Positions 48,786 to 58,297 of a stretch of 64,000 nucleotides of DNA are shown here, one piece after another. A program made the position numbers and the translations under genes. The notes beneath the pieces are model-generated. The model ran no database searches, was not told the origin of the DNA, and saw nothing but the letters and a program-made list of their open reading frames with translations. This DNA is from Thermostichus sp047462415 (lineage in GTDB: Bacteria > Cyanobacteriota > Cyanobacteriia > Thermostichales > Thermostichaceae). The first letter of the stretch is position 1, and each line of letters starts with the position of its first letter. The stretch spans positions 1-64,000 of the forward strand of contig NZ_JANSJE010000010.1 in the NCBI RefSeq assembly GCF_047462415.1, written 5' to 3'.

Positions 48786-50153
48786 GTGATCCTGCACACG
48801 GACAAGACTGAGACGGGATCCCTGTCTTCTCCCAAGCCTGTAGATCAGCCCCTGCCACAGAGCAGCCGCAAGCGATTTCCCTTTGGCTGGATGCTTTTGG
48901 GCCTGCTGTTGGCTGGCTTAGGGGGCAGCGGTCTCCTGATCCAGCGTCAGCTTCAGCAGCAGCGGGCAGAACGGCTGGAACGATTAACGGTACCGGTTCA
49001 GGTGGTGGATCTCACCCAACGTCTGCGGGTAAGCGGCCAGGTGCAGCCGATCCGACAGGTGAATGTTAGCCCCCGCGAGTCGGGTCGCCTGGCAGAACTG
49101 TTGGTGGATCAGGGGGATGAAGTGGTGGCAGGGCAGTTGTTGGCCCGGATGGACTACGGGGATCTGGCCAGCGGCATTCGGCAAGCGCAGGCCCGCATCC
49201 AAGAGCTGCAAGCCCGTCTAGCGGAGCAACAGGCCGGCGAGCGCCCCCCAGTGATCGCGGCGGCCCAGGCTAGGGTGGATGCAGCCCGGTCGCAGGTGGG
49301 TCTGGCCCAAAAAGAGCTGGAGCGCATTCAGGCCCTGGCACAGGCGGGGGTAGTAGCCCGCAGCGAGCTGGATCAACGTCTGGCCCGCCTGGAACAGGCG
49401 CAGGCGGATTTGCGGGCGGCCCAGCAGGAGCTGCAGCGATTGCAACTGGGGAGCCGCCCGGAAACCCTGCAGCAAATTCAAGCTCAGATTGCTCAGGCGC
49501 AAGCCGAGCTGGCCCAACGGCAATCCCGGCTGGCCGAGGCCGAAGTCCGTGCCCCCTTTTCCGGTGTGGTGGTGCAGCGCTTTGCCGAAGTGGGATCCTT
49601 TGTAGCCCCGACAACCGCCGCTTCCGATGCCACTGCCGCTTCTTCCAGCTCGATTTTGGCGCTGGCCCAGGGAATTGAGGTGCGAGCAGAAGTGCCGGAA
49701 GCCCAAATTGCCCAAGTGCGGCTGGGCCAGCCAGTGGAGATCCGGTCTCTGGCCTATCCCGACCGCGTGGTACAGGGTCGGGTGAAGCGAATTGCCCCCG
49801 CTACGGTGGTGGTGCGGGAGGTAACGGCCTTTCGGGTCTTCGTCGAGCCGGAGCCCGGAGCCGACTTTTTGCGCACCGGCATGAATGTTTCGGTGGATTT
49901 CATCGGGGATCCCCAGCCGCAGGCTTTGACGGTGCCCTCGGTGGCCATCCTGCGCGAGGAAGGCCAGGAAGGCGTGATCCTACTGGATCCGCGAACCCGG
50001 CGACCTGTCTATCGCCGCGTGGAAACGGGCATCACCCAGGGTGGCGTTACCCAGATCCGCTCCGGTCTGCAGGCAGGGGATCGAGTCTTTACGGCCCTGC
50101 CGCCAGGAGTGAGCATAGGAACCCTGATCAAGGAAGTGGAGCAACAGCCATGA
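48786..50153 (+). CDS. RND/HlyD-type membrane fusion protein (MacA-like)
   Basis: 455 aa. Cytoplasmic basic lead, one N-terminal TM (FGWMLLGLLLAGLGGSGLLI), a lipoyl half (VSPRESGRLAELLVDQGDEVVAGQLL), a long coiled-coil hairpin (~110-230), second lipoyl half (RAPFSGVVVQRFAEVGSFV) and beta-barrel. It is the periplasmic adaptor of a MacB-type transporter. Overlaps the next gene by ATGA, so translationally coupled. GTG 48786 start, GGGAG upstream. Confidence 0.88.
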   Translation: MILHTDKTETGSLSSPKPVDQPLPQSSRKRFPFGWMLLGLLLAGLGGSGLLIQRQLQQQRAERLERLTVPVQVVDLTQRLRVSGQVQPIRQVNVSPRESGRLAELLVDQGDEVVAGQLLARMDYGDLASGIRQAQARIQELQARLAEQQAGERPPVIAAAQARVDAARSQVGLAQKELERIQALAQAGVVARSELDQRLARLEQAQADLRAAQQELQRLQLGSRPETLQQIQAQIAQAQAELAQRQSRLAEAEVRAPFSGVVVQRFAEVGSFVAPTTAASDATAASSSSILALAQGIEVRAEVPEAQIAQVRLGQPVEIRSLAYPDRVVQGRVKRIAPATVVVREVTAFRVFVEPEPGADFLRTGMNVSVDFIGDPQPQALTVPSVAILREEGQEGVILLDPRTRRPVYRRVETGITQGGVTQIRSGLQAGDRVFTALPPGVSIGTLIKEVEQQP

Positions 50154-51361
50154 GCCTGGCAACTGCGGCCAAAATGGCCTGGCAAATGGTGCGACGGCAT
50201 CGCTTGCGCACCGGGCTGAGCATGCTGGGGATCCTCATCGGCAACGCCGCCGTGGTGGCCATTGCCGGGTTTGGCCATGCTGCCCAGGAGCTGGCAGTGG
50301 ATCAGTTTCGCTCTTTGGGCACCAATTTGCTCATTGTCTTTTCTTCCAGCTTGGGCCTGGCGGATGCGAGCAACACCCGCCCCATTACCCTCGAAGATCT
50401 GCGGGCGATTGTTGCGGAAGTGCCTGCCGTATCGGCAGCCGTCCCCAGCCTTGGAACCAACGTGCGGGCCGTGCGGGGCGGGGTGGATCGCCGCTATGAA
50501 GCCACCGGCACCTGGCCGGAGTATTTGTCGGTGCTCAATTTGGAGATCGAGCAGGGCCGCTTCCTCTTGCCGGCGGATATCGAGGAACAGCGACCGGTGG
50601 TGGTGCTGGGGAGCGAGGCCGCTGGCCAGTTGTTCGGCCTGGATCCTGCTGCTGCCATCGGGGAGACCGTCCTGTTGAACAACTTGCCCTTCGAGGTCAT
50701 CGGCACCTTGCGCTCCAAGCCGACGGTGTTTGGCAACAGCGATGCCGGGCTGTTTTTGCCGGTGGATGTGGTGGCCAACCGCTTTGTCGGGCGGCGATCC
50801 CCTTATGGCCTGGAGCTGACAGCCATTTTTGTCTCCGCCCGCTCCGAAGCCGATCTGCCGGCTGCCGAGTTCCAGATCCGCAACCTGCTGCGGCAGCGGC
50901 ACCAACTGGTGGGAGAAGACGACTTCATCATCCGCAACCAGAAGGTGCTCCTGGATGGCTCGGCCAGGATTTTGACGTTGCTGCGGGTGCTGCTGACGGG
51001 TACGGCGGCTCTCTCCCTGCTGGTGGGCGGGGTGGGGATCATGAATGTGATGCTGATCTCGGTGGCAGAACGCACCCCGGAGATCGGGCTGCGCAAGGCG
51101 ATCGGAGCCGATAGCCGGCAGATCTTACAACAGTTTGCCGCCGAGGCGATCTTCATTGCCGTGACCGGGGGGGTGCTCGGGATCCTCTTCAGCAGCGGGG
51201 TTTTGGTGATTGTGCAGGTATTCACCCCCTTGGCCACCCGGATCGATCTGGTGGCGGTGGCGGTTTCCTTCACGCTTTCGACGGGGATTGGGCTGGTCTT
51301 CGGCATTTTCCCGGCCCGCAAAGCGGCGCAACTGGATCCCATCGAGGCCCTACGGGCTTAG
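50150..51361 (+). CDS. MacB/FtsX-like ABC transporter permease
   Basis: 403 aa. N-terminal TM (SMLGILIGNAAVVAIAGFGHA), a ~230-residue periplasmic MacB core domain and C-terminal three TMs with VGGVGIMNVMLISVAERTPE and EIGLRKAIGADSRQI (FtsX motif). It pairs with the fusion protein upstream; the ATPase subunit is not encoded here, unlike MacB where it is fused. Substrate unknown: lipoprotein, peptide or glycolipid export (DevC-like) are possible. Overlaps the convergent ubiD by 4 bases. Confidence 0.87.
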   Translation: MSLATAAKMAWQMVRRHRLRTGLSMLGILIGNAAVVAIAGFGHAAQELAVDQFRSLGTNLLIVFSSSLGLADASNTRPITLEDLRAIVAEVPAVSAAVPSLGTNVRAVRGGVDRRYEATGTWPEYLSVLNLEIEQGRFLLPADIEEQRPVVVLGSEAAGQLFGLDPAAAIGETVLLNNLPFEVIGTLRSKPTVFGNSDAGLFLPVDVVANRFVGRRSPYGLELTAIFVSARSEADLPAAEFQIRNLLRQRHQLVGEDDFIIRNQKVLLDGSARILTLLRVLLTGTAALSLLVGGVGIMNVMLISVAERTPEIGLRKAIGADSRQILQQFAAEAIFIAVTGGVLGILFSSGVLVIVQVFTPLATRIDLVAVAVSFTLSTGIGLVFGIFPARKAAQLDPIEALRA

Positions 51362-52866
51362 AGCTCGTAGCCAAACAGACGGGGATCCGCCGGCTGTAAG
51401 TCCAGATCCGCCAGGCCGTATTCGGCCCAACGGCGATCCACTAGGCGGGCCACTTGCGGATCCGGGGCAAGGGGAGCCCGCCAGGGAGCATCGGTTTCCG
51501 GGGGGATCTTGGTGGTGGCATCGATCCCCATCTTGCCCCCCAGACCCCGTTTTTCGGTGGCAAAGTCCAGGGCGTCGAAGGGATTGTCCGGCAAAATAAA
51601 CACATCCCGCTGCGGGTCTACTCGGGAACACAGGCACCAGAGCACCTGCCGTGGATCCCGCACGTTGATATCTTTATCCACCACAATAACGAACTTGGTG
51701 TAGCTGAACTGGGGCAGGGCGCTCCAAAAAGCCAAGGCCGCCCGCCGCGCTTGGCCGGGATAGGCTTTGTCGATGGACAAGATGGCCGCCTTGTAGCCCA
51801 GGGCCTCCATGGGCAAAAAGAAATCCACGATCTCCGGCACCTGCTGCCTGAGGATGGGGGTATAGATGCGGTTGAGGGCCAGCGCCATCAGGTCGTTTTC
51901 TTTGGGGGGCTTGCCGCTGAAGGTGGTGAGGTAGAGGGGATCGCGGCGGTGGCTGAGGCAGTGGAAGCGGATGAGAGGAGCCTGCTCGTTGCGGGGGCCG
52001 TAGTAGCCGATGTGATCCCCGGCGGGGCCGTCGGGGGCCACCTCCCCAGGGGTGATGGTGCCCTCCAAGACGATCTCGGCCTGGGCCGGCACCTCCAGAT
52101 CCACCGTCTTACAGCGGGCCAGGTGTAACCCTTCGCCGCTGTAGAGGCCGGCAAACAGCCACTCCGAGAGATCCACCGGCAGGGGCGTGGCCGCTGCCAG
52201 GATCACGGCGGGATCCACCCCGATGGCCACTGCCACTTCCAACTTCCGCCCCAGGGCCGCCGCCTTGCGCAGATGCCGGGTGGCCCCCCGCACCGACAGC
52301 CATTGCACCGTCATGGTGTTGCGGCTTTGCAGTTGCAGGCGGTACACCCCCACATTGGGGATCCCATTTTCCGGGTCTTTGGTAACCATCAGGCCCAACG
52401 TCAGCACCCGCCCGGCATCGCCGGGATAGACCCGCAGCAGGGGCAATTGGGTGAGATCCACCTCCTCTCCCCGCAGCACCACCTGCTGACAGGGGGGGAG
52501 CAGATCCCGGCTGGGCCTAGCCTTGAAGACGCTGAACAGCGCCTGCCCCAGCTCCACCGCCTGGGCAAAACTTTTTGGCGGGCGCGGCTGGTAGAGCAAG
52601 GCCAATTTTTTCCCCAGCTCCTCCAGCTCCCGCGGCTCCTCCATCCCCAAGGCCCAGCAGATGCGCTCCAGCGTGCCCAAAACGTTGATCAGCAGCGGCA
52701 TCGCGGATCCCTTCACCCGTTCAAACAGCAGCGCCGGCCCCCCACAAGCCAAAAGGCGATCGGCGATCTCGGCAATTTCTAAGTCGGGATCCACTTCGGC
52801 TGAAACGCGGCGAAGCTGGCCACGGGACTCCAGCAGGGCAACGAAACGGCGCAGATCTCTGGGCAT
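51358..52866 (-). CDS. ubiD: UbiD family (de)carboxylase
   Basis: 502 aa. prFMN-dependent decarboxylase: MPRDLRRFVALLESRGQLRR, EVAPDGPAGDHIGYYGPRNEQ and SIDKAYPGQARRAALAFW are characteristic, with Glu/Asp catalytic region around DHIGYYGPRNE. In cyanobacteria it is thought to decarboxylate prenylated 4-hydroxybenzoate in plastoquinone synthesis, fitting the UbiA-like enzyme at 4.3 kb. The prFMN-supplying UbiX is not in the window. Confidence 0.92.
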   Translation of the reverse strand: MPRDLRRFVALLESRGQLRRVSAEVDPDLEIAEIADRLLACGGPALLFERVKGSAMPLLINVLGTLERICWALGMEEPRELEELGKKLALLYQPRPPKSFAQAVELGQALFSVFKARPSRDLLPPCQQVVLRGEEVDLTQLPLLRVYPGDAGRVLTLGLMVTKDPENGIPNVGVYRLQLQSRNTMTVQWLSVRGATRHLRKAAALGRKLEVAVAIGVDPAVILAAATPLPVDLSEWLFAGLYSGEGLHLARCKTVDLEVPAQAEIVLEGTITPGEVAPDGPAGDHIGYYGPRNEQAPLIRFHCLSHRRDPLYLTTFSGKPPKENDLMALALNRIYTPILRQQVPEIVDFFLPMEALGYKAAILSIDKAYPGQARRAALAFWSALPQFSYTKFVIVVDKDINVRDPRQVLWCLCSRVDPQRDVFILPDNPFDALDFATEKRGLGGKMGIDATTKIPPETDAPWRAPLAPDPQVARLVDRRWAEYGLADLDLQPADPRLFGYEL

Positions 52867-52915
52867 GAAGGGAGTACTCGCAGGGTGAGGGTCTCGCTAA
52901 CTTAACTTATTTGAT

Positions 52916-53812
52916 TTATTTGTCGCGGCTGAGGGCTAGGCCGCTCATGAAAGGCTTTTGCAGGGCAATAAACACCACCAGCGGCGGAATGCTGGCGATG
53001 ATCGCCCCCAGCATCATGGGGCCATAGGAGGCGGAGCTATCCAAGTTCAGCAAGGATTGCAGCCCCACCTGCACCACCTGCCGCTCCCGGCCTTGCACGA
53101 TCAAGCGGGGCCACAGGTACATATTCCAAGCGTAGACGAAGTGAATCACCGCCTGCGCCCCGATGGCATTCCAGCTCAGGGGGATCAGCACTTGGGTGAG
53201 AAACTGCAAGGGGTTTGCCCCGTCCAGTTGGGCCGCCTCCGCCAACTCGCGGGGGATGTTGGAAAAATGCTGGCGAAACAAAAACGTGGCCGTGGCGCTG
53301 GCCAAAAAGGGCACGATCAAGGCGTAGTAGGTGGATCCCCAGCCCAAGTTGGTGACCAGCCGCAGCAGGGCGATGATCAAGATTTCTGTGGGCATCATCA
53401 AGGTCATGAGCACAAAGCCAAAGGCCAGCCCCTTGCCCGGAAAGCGAAAGTAGACAAAGGCCAGCCCCGCCAGCAGGGACAAAACCGTCTTGCCCACCGT
53501 GATGGCCGTCGCCACGATGGCGCTGTTGACCATGTAGTGGCCCAAGTGGCGCGCCACCATCACCTGCTGCCAGTTGAAGGCCAACGAAGAGCCAAAGGTC
53601 AATTGGTAGCGGAACACCTCGGCGTTGTTTTGGGTGCTCACGATCAGGGCATACAACACCGGAAACCCCAACGCCAAACAGGCCAGCACCAGGCCCAAAT
53701 GCACGTACCAACGCTCCGGGATCCAGCGCCCCCAGGGCAGGGGAGAGGGCTTCTGGGATAAGGGTATGGGCTGGGCTAAGGGCGATTGCGGATCCTGCAA
53801 CAGTTGAGCCAT
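52916..53812 (-). CDS. ugpE: UgpE-like ABC importer permease
   Basis: 298 aa MalG/UgpE-type permease with six helices and the EAA loop ELAEAAQLDGANPLQFLTQVLIPL. The closest family pairing is with UgpA/UgpB; those genes lie at 10-12.7 kb, not adjacent. GGAGGTGCC precedes ATG 53812. No ATPase nearby. It may complete the UgpBA importer in trans, but that is inference. Confidence 0.88.
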   Translation of the reverse strand: MAQLLQDPQSPLAQPIPLSQKPSPLPWGRWIPERWYVHLGLVLACLALGFPVLYALIVSTQNNAEVFRYQLTFGSSLAFNWQQVMVARHLGHYMVNSAIVATAITVGKTVLSLLAGLAFVYFRFPGKGLAFGFVLMTLMMPTEILIIALLRLVTNLGWGSTYYALIVPFLASATATFLFRQHFSNIPRELAEAAQLDGANPLQFLTQVLIPLSWNAIGAQAVIHFVYAWNMYLWPRLIVQGRERQVVQVGLQSLLNLDSSASYGPMMLGAIIASIPPLVVFIALQKPFMSGLALSRDK

Positions 53813-54011
53813 GGCACCTCCAAACGGCGAACACCGACGAGCAGACGGGCTTTGGGGTTTCTCTTCTGCTGGTTCTGTTGTGAGGATAATCCGCCAGAGT
53901 TAAGGGCAACCTAAGGAAGGCAGGTCTGGCTCCATTTTCGGGTGCTTTTACCGGCAAGAGGAAACGGGTAGAGTAGAACAGCAGTGTCTGGATAACTAAG
54001 GAGAGGATCCC

Positions 54012-54347
54012 ATGACCCGAGGCTTTGGTCCCTTCGGCAAAATTCAGGAAGCCCTCAAGAAGGCCCAAGAGGTGCGGGATGGCGCTCAAAGGCTGCAAAA
54101 AGAGCTGGAAGAGATGGAGATCGTCGGCGAAGCCGGCAATGGGCTGGTGAAAGTGACGGTGAACGGCAACCAAGAACCCCTCAAGGTGTCTTTGGATCCC
54201 GAGGTTCTCAAAGAATCCGCGGATGTGGTAGAGGACTTGCTCTTGACGGCGATGGTGAACGCCTACACCCAGTCTGCCGAGACGATGCGCAAACGCATGG
54301 AGGAGCTGACCGGAAACATCAATCTGCCGGGGCTGGGGTTGGGCTGA
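54012..54347 (+). CDS. ybaB: YbaB/EbfC nucleoid-associated protein
   Basis: 111 aa. Helix (IQEALKKAQEVRDGAQRLQKELEE cut at QRLQK) then the strands LVKVTVNGNQEPLKVSLDPEV and C-terminal helix (LLLTAMVNAYTQSAETMRKRME). YbaB-type dimers bind DNA broadly. Neighbour recR is its usual bacterial partner, 13 bases downstream. Confidence 0.94.
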   Translation: MTRGFGPFGKIQEALKKAQEVRDGAQRLQKELEEMEIVGEAGNGLVKVTVNGNQEPLKVSLDPEVLKESADVVEDLLLTAMVNAYTQSAETMRKRMEELTGNINLPGLGLG

Positions 54348-54360
54348 GCCGCTCTTTTCT

Positions 54361-54960
54361 ATGTACACTCGCCCTTTGGCTCGCCTGATCGAGGAGCTGC
54401 AGCGGTTGCCCGGCATTGGCTCCAAAACGGCTCAGCGCCTGGCCCTGCATCTGATCAACCGGCCTGCCGGCGAGATCGAGGCCCTGGCCCAGGCCCTGTT
54501 GGAGGCCAAGCAAACCGTCAAGCATTGCTCCATCTGCTTCAACTGGTCGGCGGAAGATCCCTGTGAGATCTGCCGTTCGCCGCAGCGAGACCGCTCGCTG
54601 TGGTGCGTGGTGGCCGATGTCAAGGATCTCATCGCCATGGAACGCACCCGCGAGTTCAAGGGGCTTTACCACGTTTTGGGGGGCCTGATCTCCCCCATGA
54701 ACGGGATCGGGGCGGATCAACTGCACATCCGCGAGCTGGTGGCCCGGGTGGCGCAGGAAAAGCCGCAGGAGCTGATCTTCGCCATCAGCCCCAGCGTGGA
54801 GGGAGAGGTGACCATGCATGTGGTCAAGGATTACCTGAAGCCGATTGCCCCCACCTTGCGCATGACCCGCCTGGCCTTCGGCCTACCCATGGGATCCGAG
54901 CTGGAGTATGCCGACGAGGTCACCCTGGCCCGTGCCCTAGAAGCCCGGCAGGAATTGTAA
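54361..54960 (+). CDS. recR: Recombination mediator RecR
   Basis: 199 aa. HhH region LIEELQRLPGIGSKTAQRLA, zinc cysteines CSICFNWSAEDPCEIC, toprim domain WCVVADVKDLIAME and DEVTLARALEAR. RecR loads RecA with RecF/RecO during gap repair. Co-transcribed with ybaB. Confidence 0.96.
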   Translation: MYTRPLARLIEELQRLPGIGSKTAQRLALHLINRPAGEIEALAQALLEAKQTVKHCSICFNWSAEDPCEICRSPQRDRSLWCVVADVKDLIAMERTREFKGLYHVLGGLISPMNGIGADQLHIRELVARVAQEKPQELIFAISPSVEGEVTMHVVKDYLKPIAPTLRMTRLAFGLPMGSELEYADEVTLARALEARQEL

Positions 54961-55176
54961 ACCGCGCCACCAGGGGTTGAGAAAACAACCTAAGCAGTGG
55001 AGCCAGCAAAACGGCAGTCGGGTTCAGAAGTTGTCATTGGTTGTCATTCCACCCCAACTCTCGGGCGCCCGGCCTGTCAGCAGCCGGCTGAGTCTTGGCG
55101 GCCCTGAGGGATGGGGGATCCCTTTTGCGCCCAGCCCAGATCCGATAGGCTGGATTCACCTTCGTGGTACTGGGCG
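54961..55176. other. Gap between recR and polA
   Basis: 216 bases containing several GGGATCC/GGATC motifs and an open frame continuous into polA, but no polA-like sequence upstream of ATG 55177. No promoter seen with confidence. Confidence 0.4.
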
Positions 55177-57948
55177 ATGGCTTGGCAAACTCCAACACTG
55201 CTGCTGGTGGACGGGCACTCTCTGGCCTACCGCTCCTTCTACGCCTTTGCTTACAGCCGTGAGGGGGGGTTGCGCACTTCCACCGGGATCCCCACCAGCG
55301 TCAGCTTTGGCTTTTTGAGATCGCTGCTGGACGTCCTAGAGAAATACCCGCCCACCCACGTAGCCGTTGCCTTCGATACCCGGCAGCCCACTTTTCGCCA
55401 CGAGGCCGACGAAACCTACAAATCAGGCCGACCGGAAACCCCGCCGGAGTTTATCGAAGACGTGGAGAACCTCAAGCAGGTGTTGACGGCGCTGCGCATC
55501 CCCATTTTGGTGGTGCCTGGCTTTGAGGCCGATGACATTTTGGGTACCCTCAGCAGGATGGCCCCCCCAGATTACCGGGTGCAGATTTTAAGCGGGGATC
55601 AAGATCTGTTTCAGTTGATCGACGCCGATGGGAGAGTCCGGGTTTTGCACCTCAACAGCAAAGATCGCATCAGCGAATTCGGCCCCGAACAGGTTAAAGA
55701 AAAATTGGGCATTTGGCCTTGGCAAGTGGTGGACTACAAGGCCCTCTGCGGCGACACTTCCGATAACATTCCCGGAGTCAAAGGGATCGGACCTAAGCGA
55801 GCGGCGGAGCTGTTGGAACGCTACGGCAGTTTGGAGGAGATTTTTAATCACCTTGATGAGATCAAAGGAAAAGTTCAACAATACCTCAAAGAAGGGATCC
55901 CGGCAGCCCGACACTCACAATTTATGGCCCGGATCAACTGCGCTGTCCCCCTCTCCCCCGACTGGGAAAGCATGAAATTAACCGGGTTTAACCAAGAAGA
56001 ACTGCTGCCGCTGCTGGAAAGATTGGAGTTTCACAGTCTCATCGCCCAAGTACGCAATATTCAAGCCATTTTGGGCGGGATCCCAGCCACCGCCGATTCC
56101 CCAGATGCTCAAGAGAAGGACGAAGCCCTTTGGTTTGATTTTGCCCTGGATCCCGCCCCTTCTCTGCCGACAGTGCGCATCGTCGATACGCCGGAGCAAT
56201 TGGAGCGTTTGCGACAAGACCTGCTGGCCTGTCCAGGGATCATAGCTTGGGACACCGAAACCACTAGTTTGGAGCCCCGAGATGCCCAATTGGTGGGGAT
56301 CGGCTGTTGTTGGTCAGAGCAGGACATTGCCTACCTGCCCATCGGCCACCGCCAGGGAGCCAACCTGGATTGGGAGCTGGTGAAACGAAACCTGCAGCCC
56401 CTTTGGGAAGATCCCAACCGACCCAAAAGCCTACAAAACTGCAAGTATGACCTGAGCATTTTCCGCGCCCACGGCATCCACCTGCAAGGGATCCAATTTG
56501 ATCCCATGTTGGCCAGCTATGTCTTGGATCCAGAAGCCGGCCACAACTTGGCCGATTTGGCAGCCACCCACTTGAATTTGCCGACCACCAGCTACGAAAA
56601 GTTGCTGGGCAAAGCACAATCCATCGCCGATATTCCAATTCCTCAAGTTGCAGAATACTGCGGAACCGATGCCTACTGCGCCTATCGCTTGGTGCCCATC
56701 CTCACCGAAAAACTCCAACAGACCGATCCGCGCCTGTGGGATCTTTTCATTCAGGTGGAGCTGCCCTTGGCCCAAGTTTTGGAAGAAATGGAGTGGGTCG
56801 GCATTCGCATTGATACCGAATTTTTGAGGCAATTCTCCCAAGAGCTGGAACAAGAATTGCAAAGTTTGGAACAACAAGCCTATGCCCAAGCCGGCGAGAC
56901 CTTCAACCTCAATTCTCCCAAACAACTGGGATCCCTGCTCTTTGAGAAGCTAAAACTGGATATTCGCAAAACCCGCAAAACGGCCACCGGATATTCCACC
57001 GACGCCTCTGTTTTAGAAAAGCTAGAGGGGGATCATCCCCTCATCGAGACTATTCTGCGCTACCGCACTTTGGCCAAGCTGAAATCGACCTATGTGGATG
57101 CTCTGCCTGCCCTGGTGAGAAGCGACACCGGCAGAGTCCACACCGACTTCAACCAAACCGTCACCGCCACCGGCAGGCTCAGCTCCTCAAACCCCAACCT
57201 ACAGAATATCCCCATTCGCACCGAGTTCAGCCGCCGCATTCGCCAGGCTTTTATTCCCCAAGAGGGGTGGCTATTGGCCTCGGCTGACTACTCCCAAATT
57301 GAGCTGCGCATTTTGGCTCACCTCAGCCAGGAGCCCACGTTGGTGGAGGGCTTTCGCTCAGGAGAAGATGTGCATACTCTTACAGCTCGTTTGCTCTTTG
57401 AAAAACAAGACATCACCAGCGAAGAACGCCGCCTAGCCAAGACGATCAACTATGGGGTGATCTACGGCATGGGAGCGCAGCGCTTTGCCCGCACCGCGGG
57501 GGTTTCTTTATCCGAGGCCAAGCAATTTTTGCAGCGATTTAACGAGCGCTACGCCGGCATTTTCGCCTATTTGCGCTCCACCGAAGCCTTTGTGGAAGAA
57601 CACGGCTACGTAGAAACGATCTTGGGCCGCCGTCGCTATTTCCCCAACCTGTCCCGCCTGACAGGCCATCGCAAACTGGCCGAGTTGCGGGCGGCTGTAA
57701 ATGCCCCCATCCAGGGATCCGCCTCAGACATCATCAAAGTGGCGATGGTACGCCTGCAGCAAAAGCTGCAGAACTTTCGCTCCCGCTTGCTCCTGCAAGT
57801 CCATGACGAGCTGGTGTTTGAGGTGGATCCCTCGGAATGGCAGGCCCTACAACCCCTGATCCAAACAGAAATGGAAGGAGCGGTGCCCCTTTCCATACCC
57901 CTGGTGGTGGATATCCAAATCGGCCACAACTGGAAGGAAGCCAACTAG
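55177..57948 (+). CDS. polA: DNA polymerase I (PolA)
   Basis: 923 aa. N-terminal 5'-3' exonuclease (LLLVDGHSLAYRSFYAF, VAFDTRQPTFRHEADETYK, GDQDLFQL), 3'-5' proofreading domain likely active (AWDTETTS, NCKYDLSIF, EYCGTDAYCAYR), polymerase domain with TATGRLSSSNPNLQNIP, ADYSQIELRILAH and LLQVHDELVFEV. Functions in Okazaki-fragment processing and repair. The frame opens 66 bases upstream but polA homology starts at MAWQTPTLLL. Confidence 0.97.
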   Translation: MAWQTPTLLLVDGHSLAYRSFYAFAYSREGGLRTSTGIPTSVSFGFLRSLLDVLEKYPPTHVAVAFDTRQPTFRHEADETYKSGRPETPPEFIEDVENLKQVLTALRIPILVVPGFEADDILGTLSRMAPPDYRVQILSGDQDLFQLIDADGRVRVLHLNSKDRISEFGPEQVKEKLGIWPWQVVDYKALCGDTSDNIPGVKGIGPKRAAELLERYGSLEEIFNHLDEIKGKVQQYLKEGIPAARHSQFMARINCAVPLSPDWESMKLTGFNQEELLPLLERLEFHSLIAQVRNIQAILGGIPATADSPDAQEKDEALWFDFALDPAPSLPTVRIVDTPEQLERLRQDLLACPGIIAWDTETTSLEPRDAQLVGIGCCWSEQDIAYLPIGHRQGANLDWELVKRNLQPLWEDPNRPKSLQNCKYDLSIFRAHGIHLQGIQFDPMLASYVLDPEAGHNLADLAATHLNLPTTSYEKLLGKAQSIADIPIPQVAEYCGTDAYCAYRLVPILTEKLQQTDPRLWDLFIQVELPLAQVLEEMEWVGIRIDTEFLRQFSQELEQELQSLEQQAYAQAGETFNLNSPKQLGSLLFEKLKLDIRKTRKTATGYSTDASVLEKLEGDHPLIETILRYRTLAKLKSTYVDALPALVRSDTGRVHTDFNQTVTATGRLSSSNPNLQNIPIRTEFSRRIRQAFIPQEGWLLASADYSQIELRILAHLSQEPTLVEGFRSGEDVHTLTARLLFEKQDITSEERRLAKTINYGVIYGMGAQRFARTAGVSLSEAKQFLQRFNERYAGIFAYLRSTEAFVEEHGYVETILGRRRYFPNLSRLTGHRKLAELRAAVNAPIQGSASDIIKVAMVRLQQKLQNFRSRLLLQVHDELVFEVDPSEWQALQPLIQTEMEGAVPLSIPLVVDIQIGHNWKEAN

Positions 57949-58019
57949 ACCGTGGGACAGACCAGGGATCCCAGCCCTGTGGAAATGTTAAACTTTGTAA
58001 AAGTGTTTGTTGTTTTCCT

Positions 58020-58280
58020 ATGGCCGTCGAGATTTACACCTGGCGTTTTTGTCCTTTCTGCATCCGGGCCAAGCAACTGCTGGAGCGCAAAGGCGTGCAA
58101 TACATCGAATACGCGATTGATGGAGACGAGGTGGCGCGGGCGGAAATGGCCAAGCGGGCCAATGGTCGCCGTTCGGTGCCGCAAATTTTCATCAACAACC
58201 AGCACATTGGCGGCTGCGACGATCTTTACGCGCTCGAGGCCCGCGGTCAGTTGGATCCGCTCCTGCAACAGGCCAGCTAA
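58020..58280 (+). CDS. grxC: Glutaredoxin 3 (GrxC)
   Basis: 86 aa. The active site is FCPFCIRAKQLL (CPFC), with TVP-type SVPQIFINNQHIGGCDDLYAL binding glutathione. Reduces protein and glutathione disulfides. The ATG at 58020 gives the standard glutaredoxin start; the upstream frame extends only unconserved. Single gene; convergent with the DUF2470 gene. Confidence 0.96.
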   Translation: MAVEIYTWRFCPFCIRAKQLLERKGVQYIEYAIDGDEVARAEMAKRANGRRSVPQIFINNQHIGGCDDLYALEARGQLDPLLQQAS

Positions 58281-58297
58281 GCCTCACCGTCTGGGGG

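Noticed and set aside
53037..54425. 462-aa - strand frame across ugpE and ybaB
   Set aside because: Overlaps two well-supported genes in a different frame, with no family motif.
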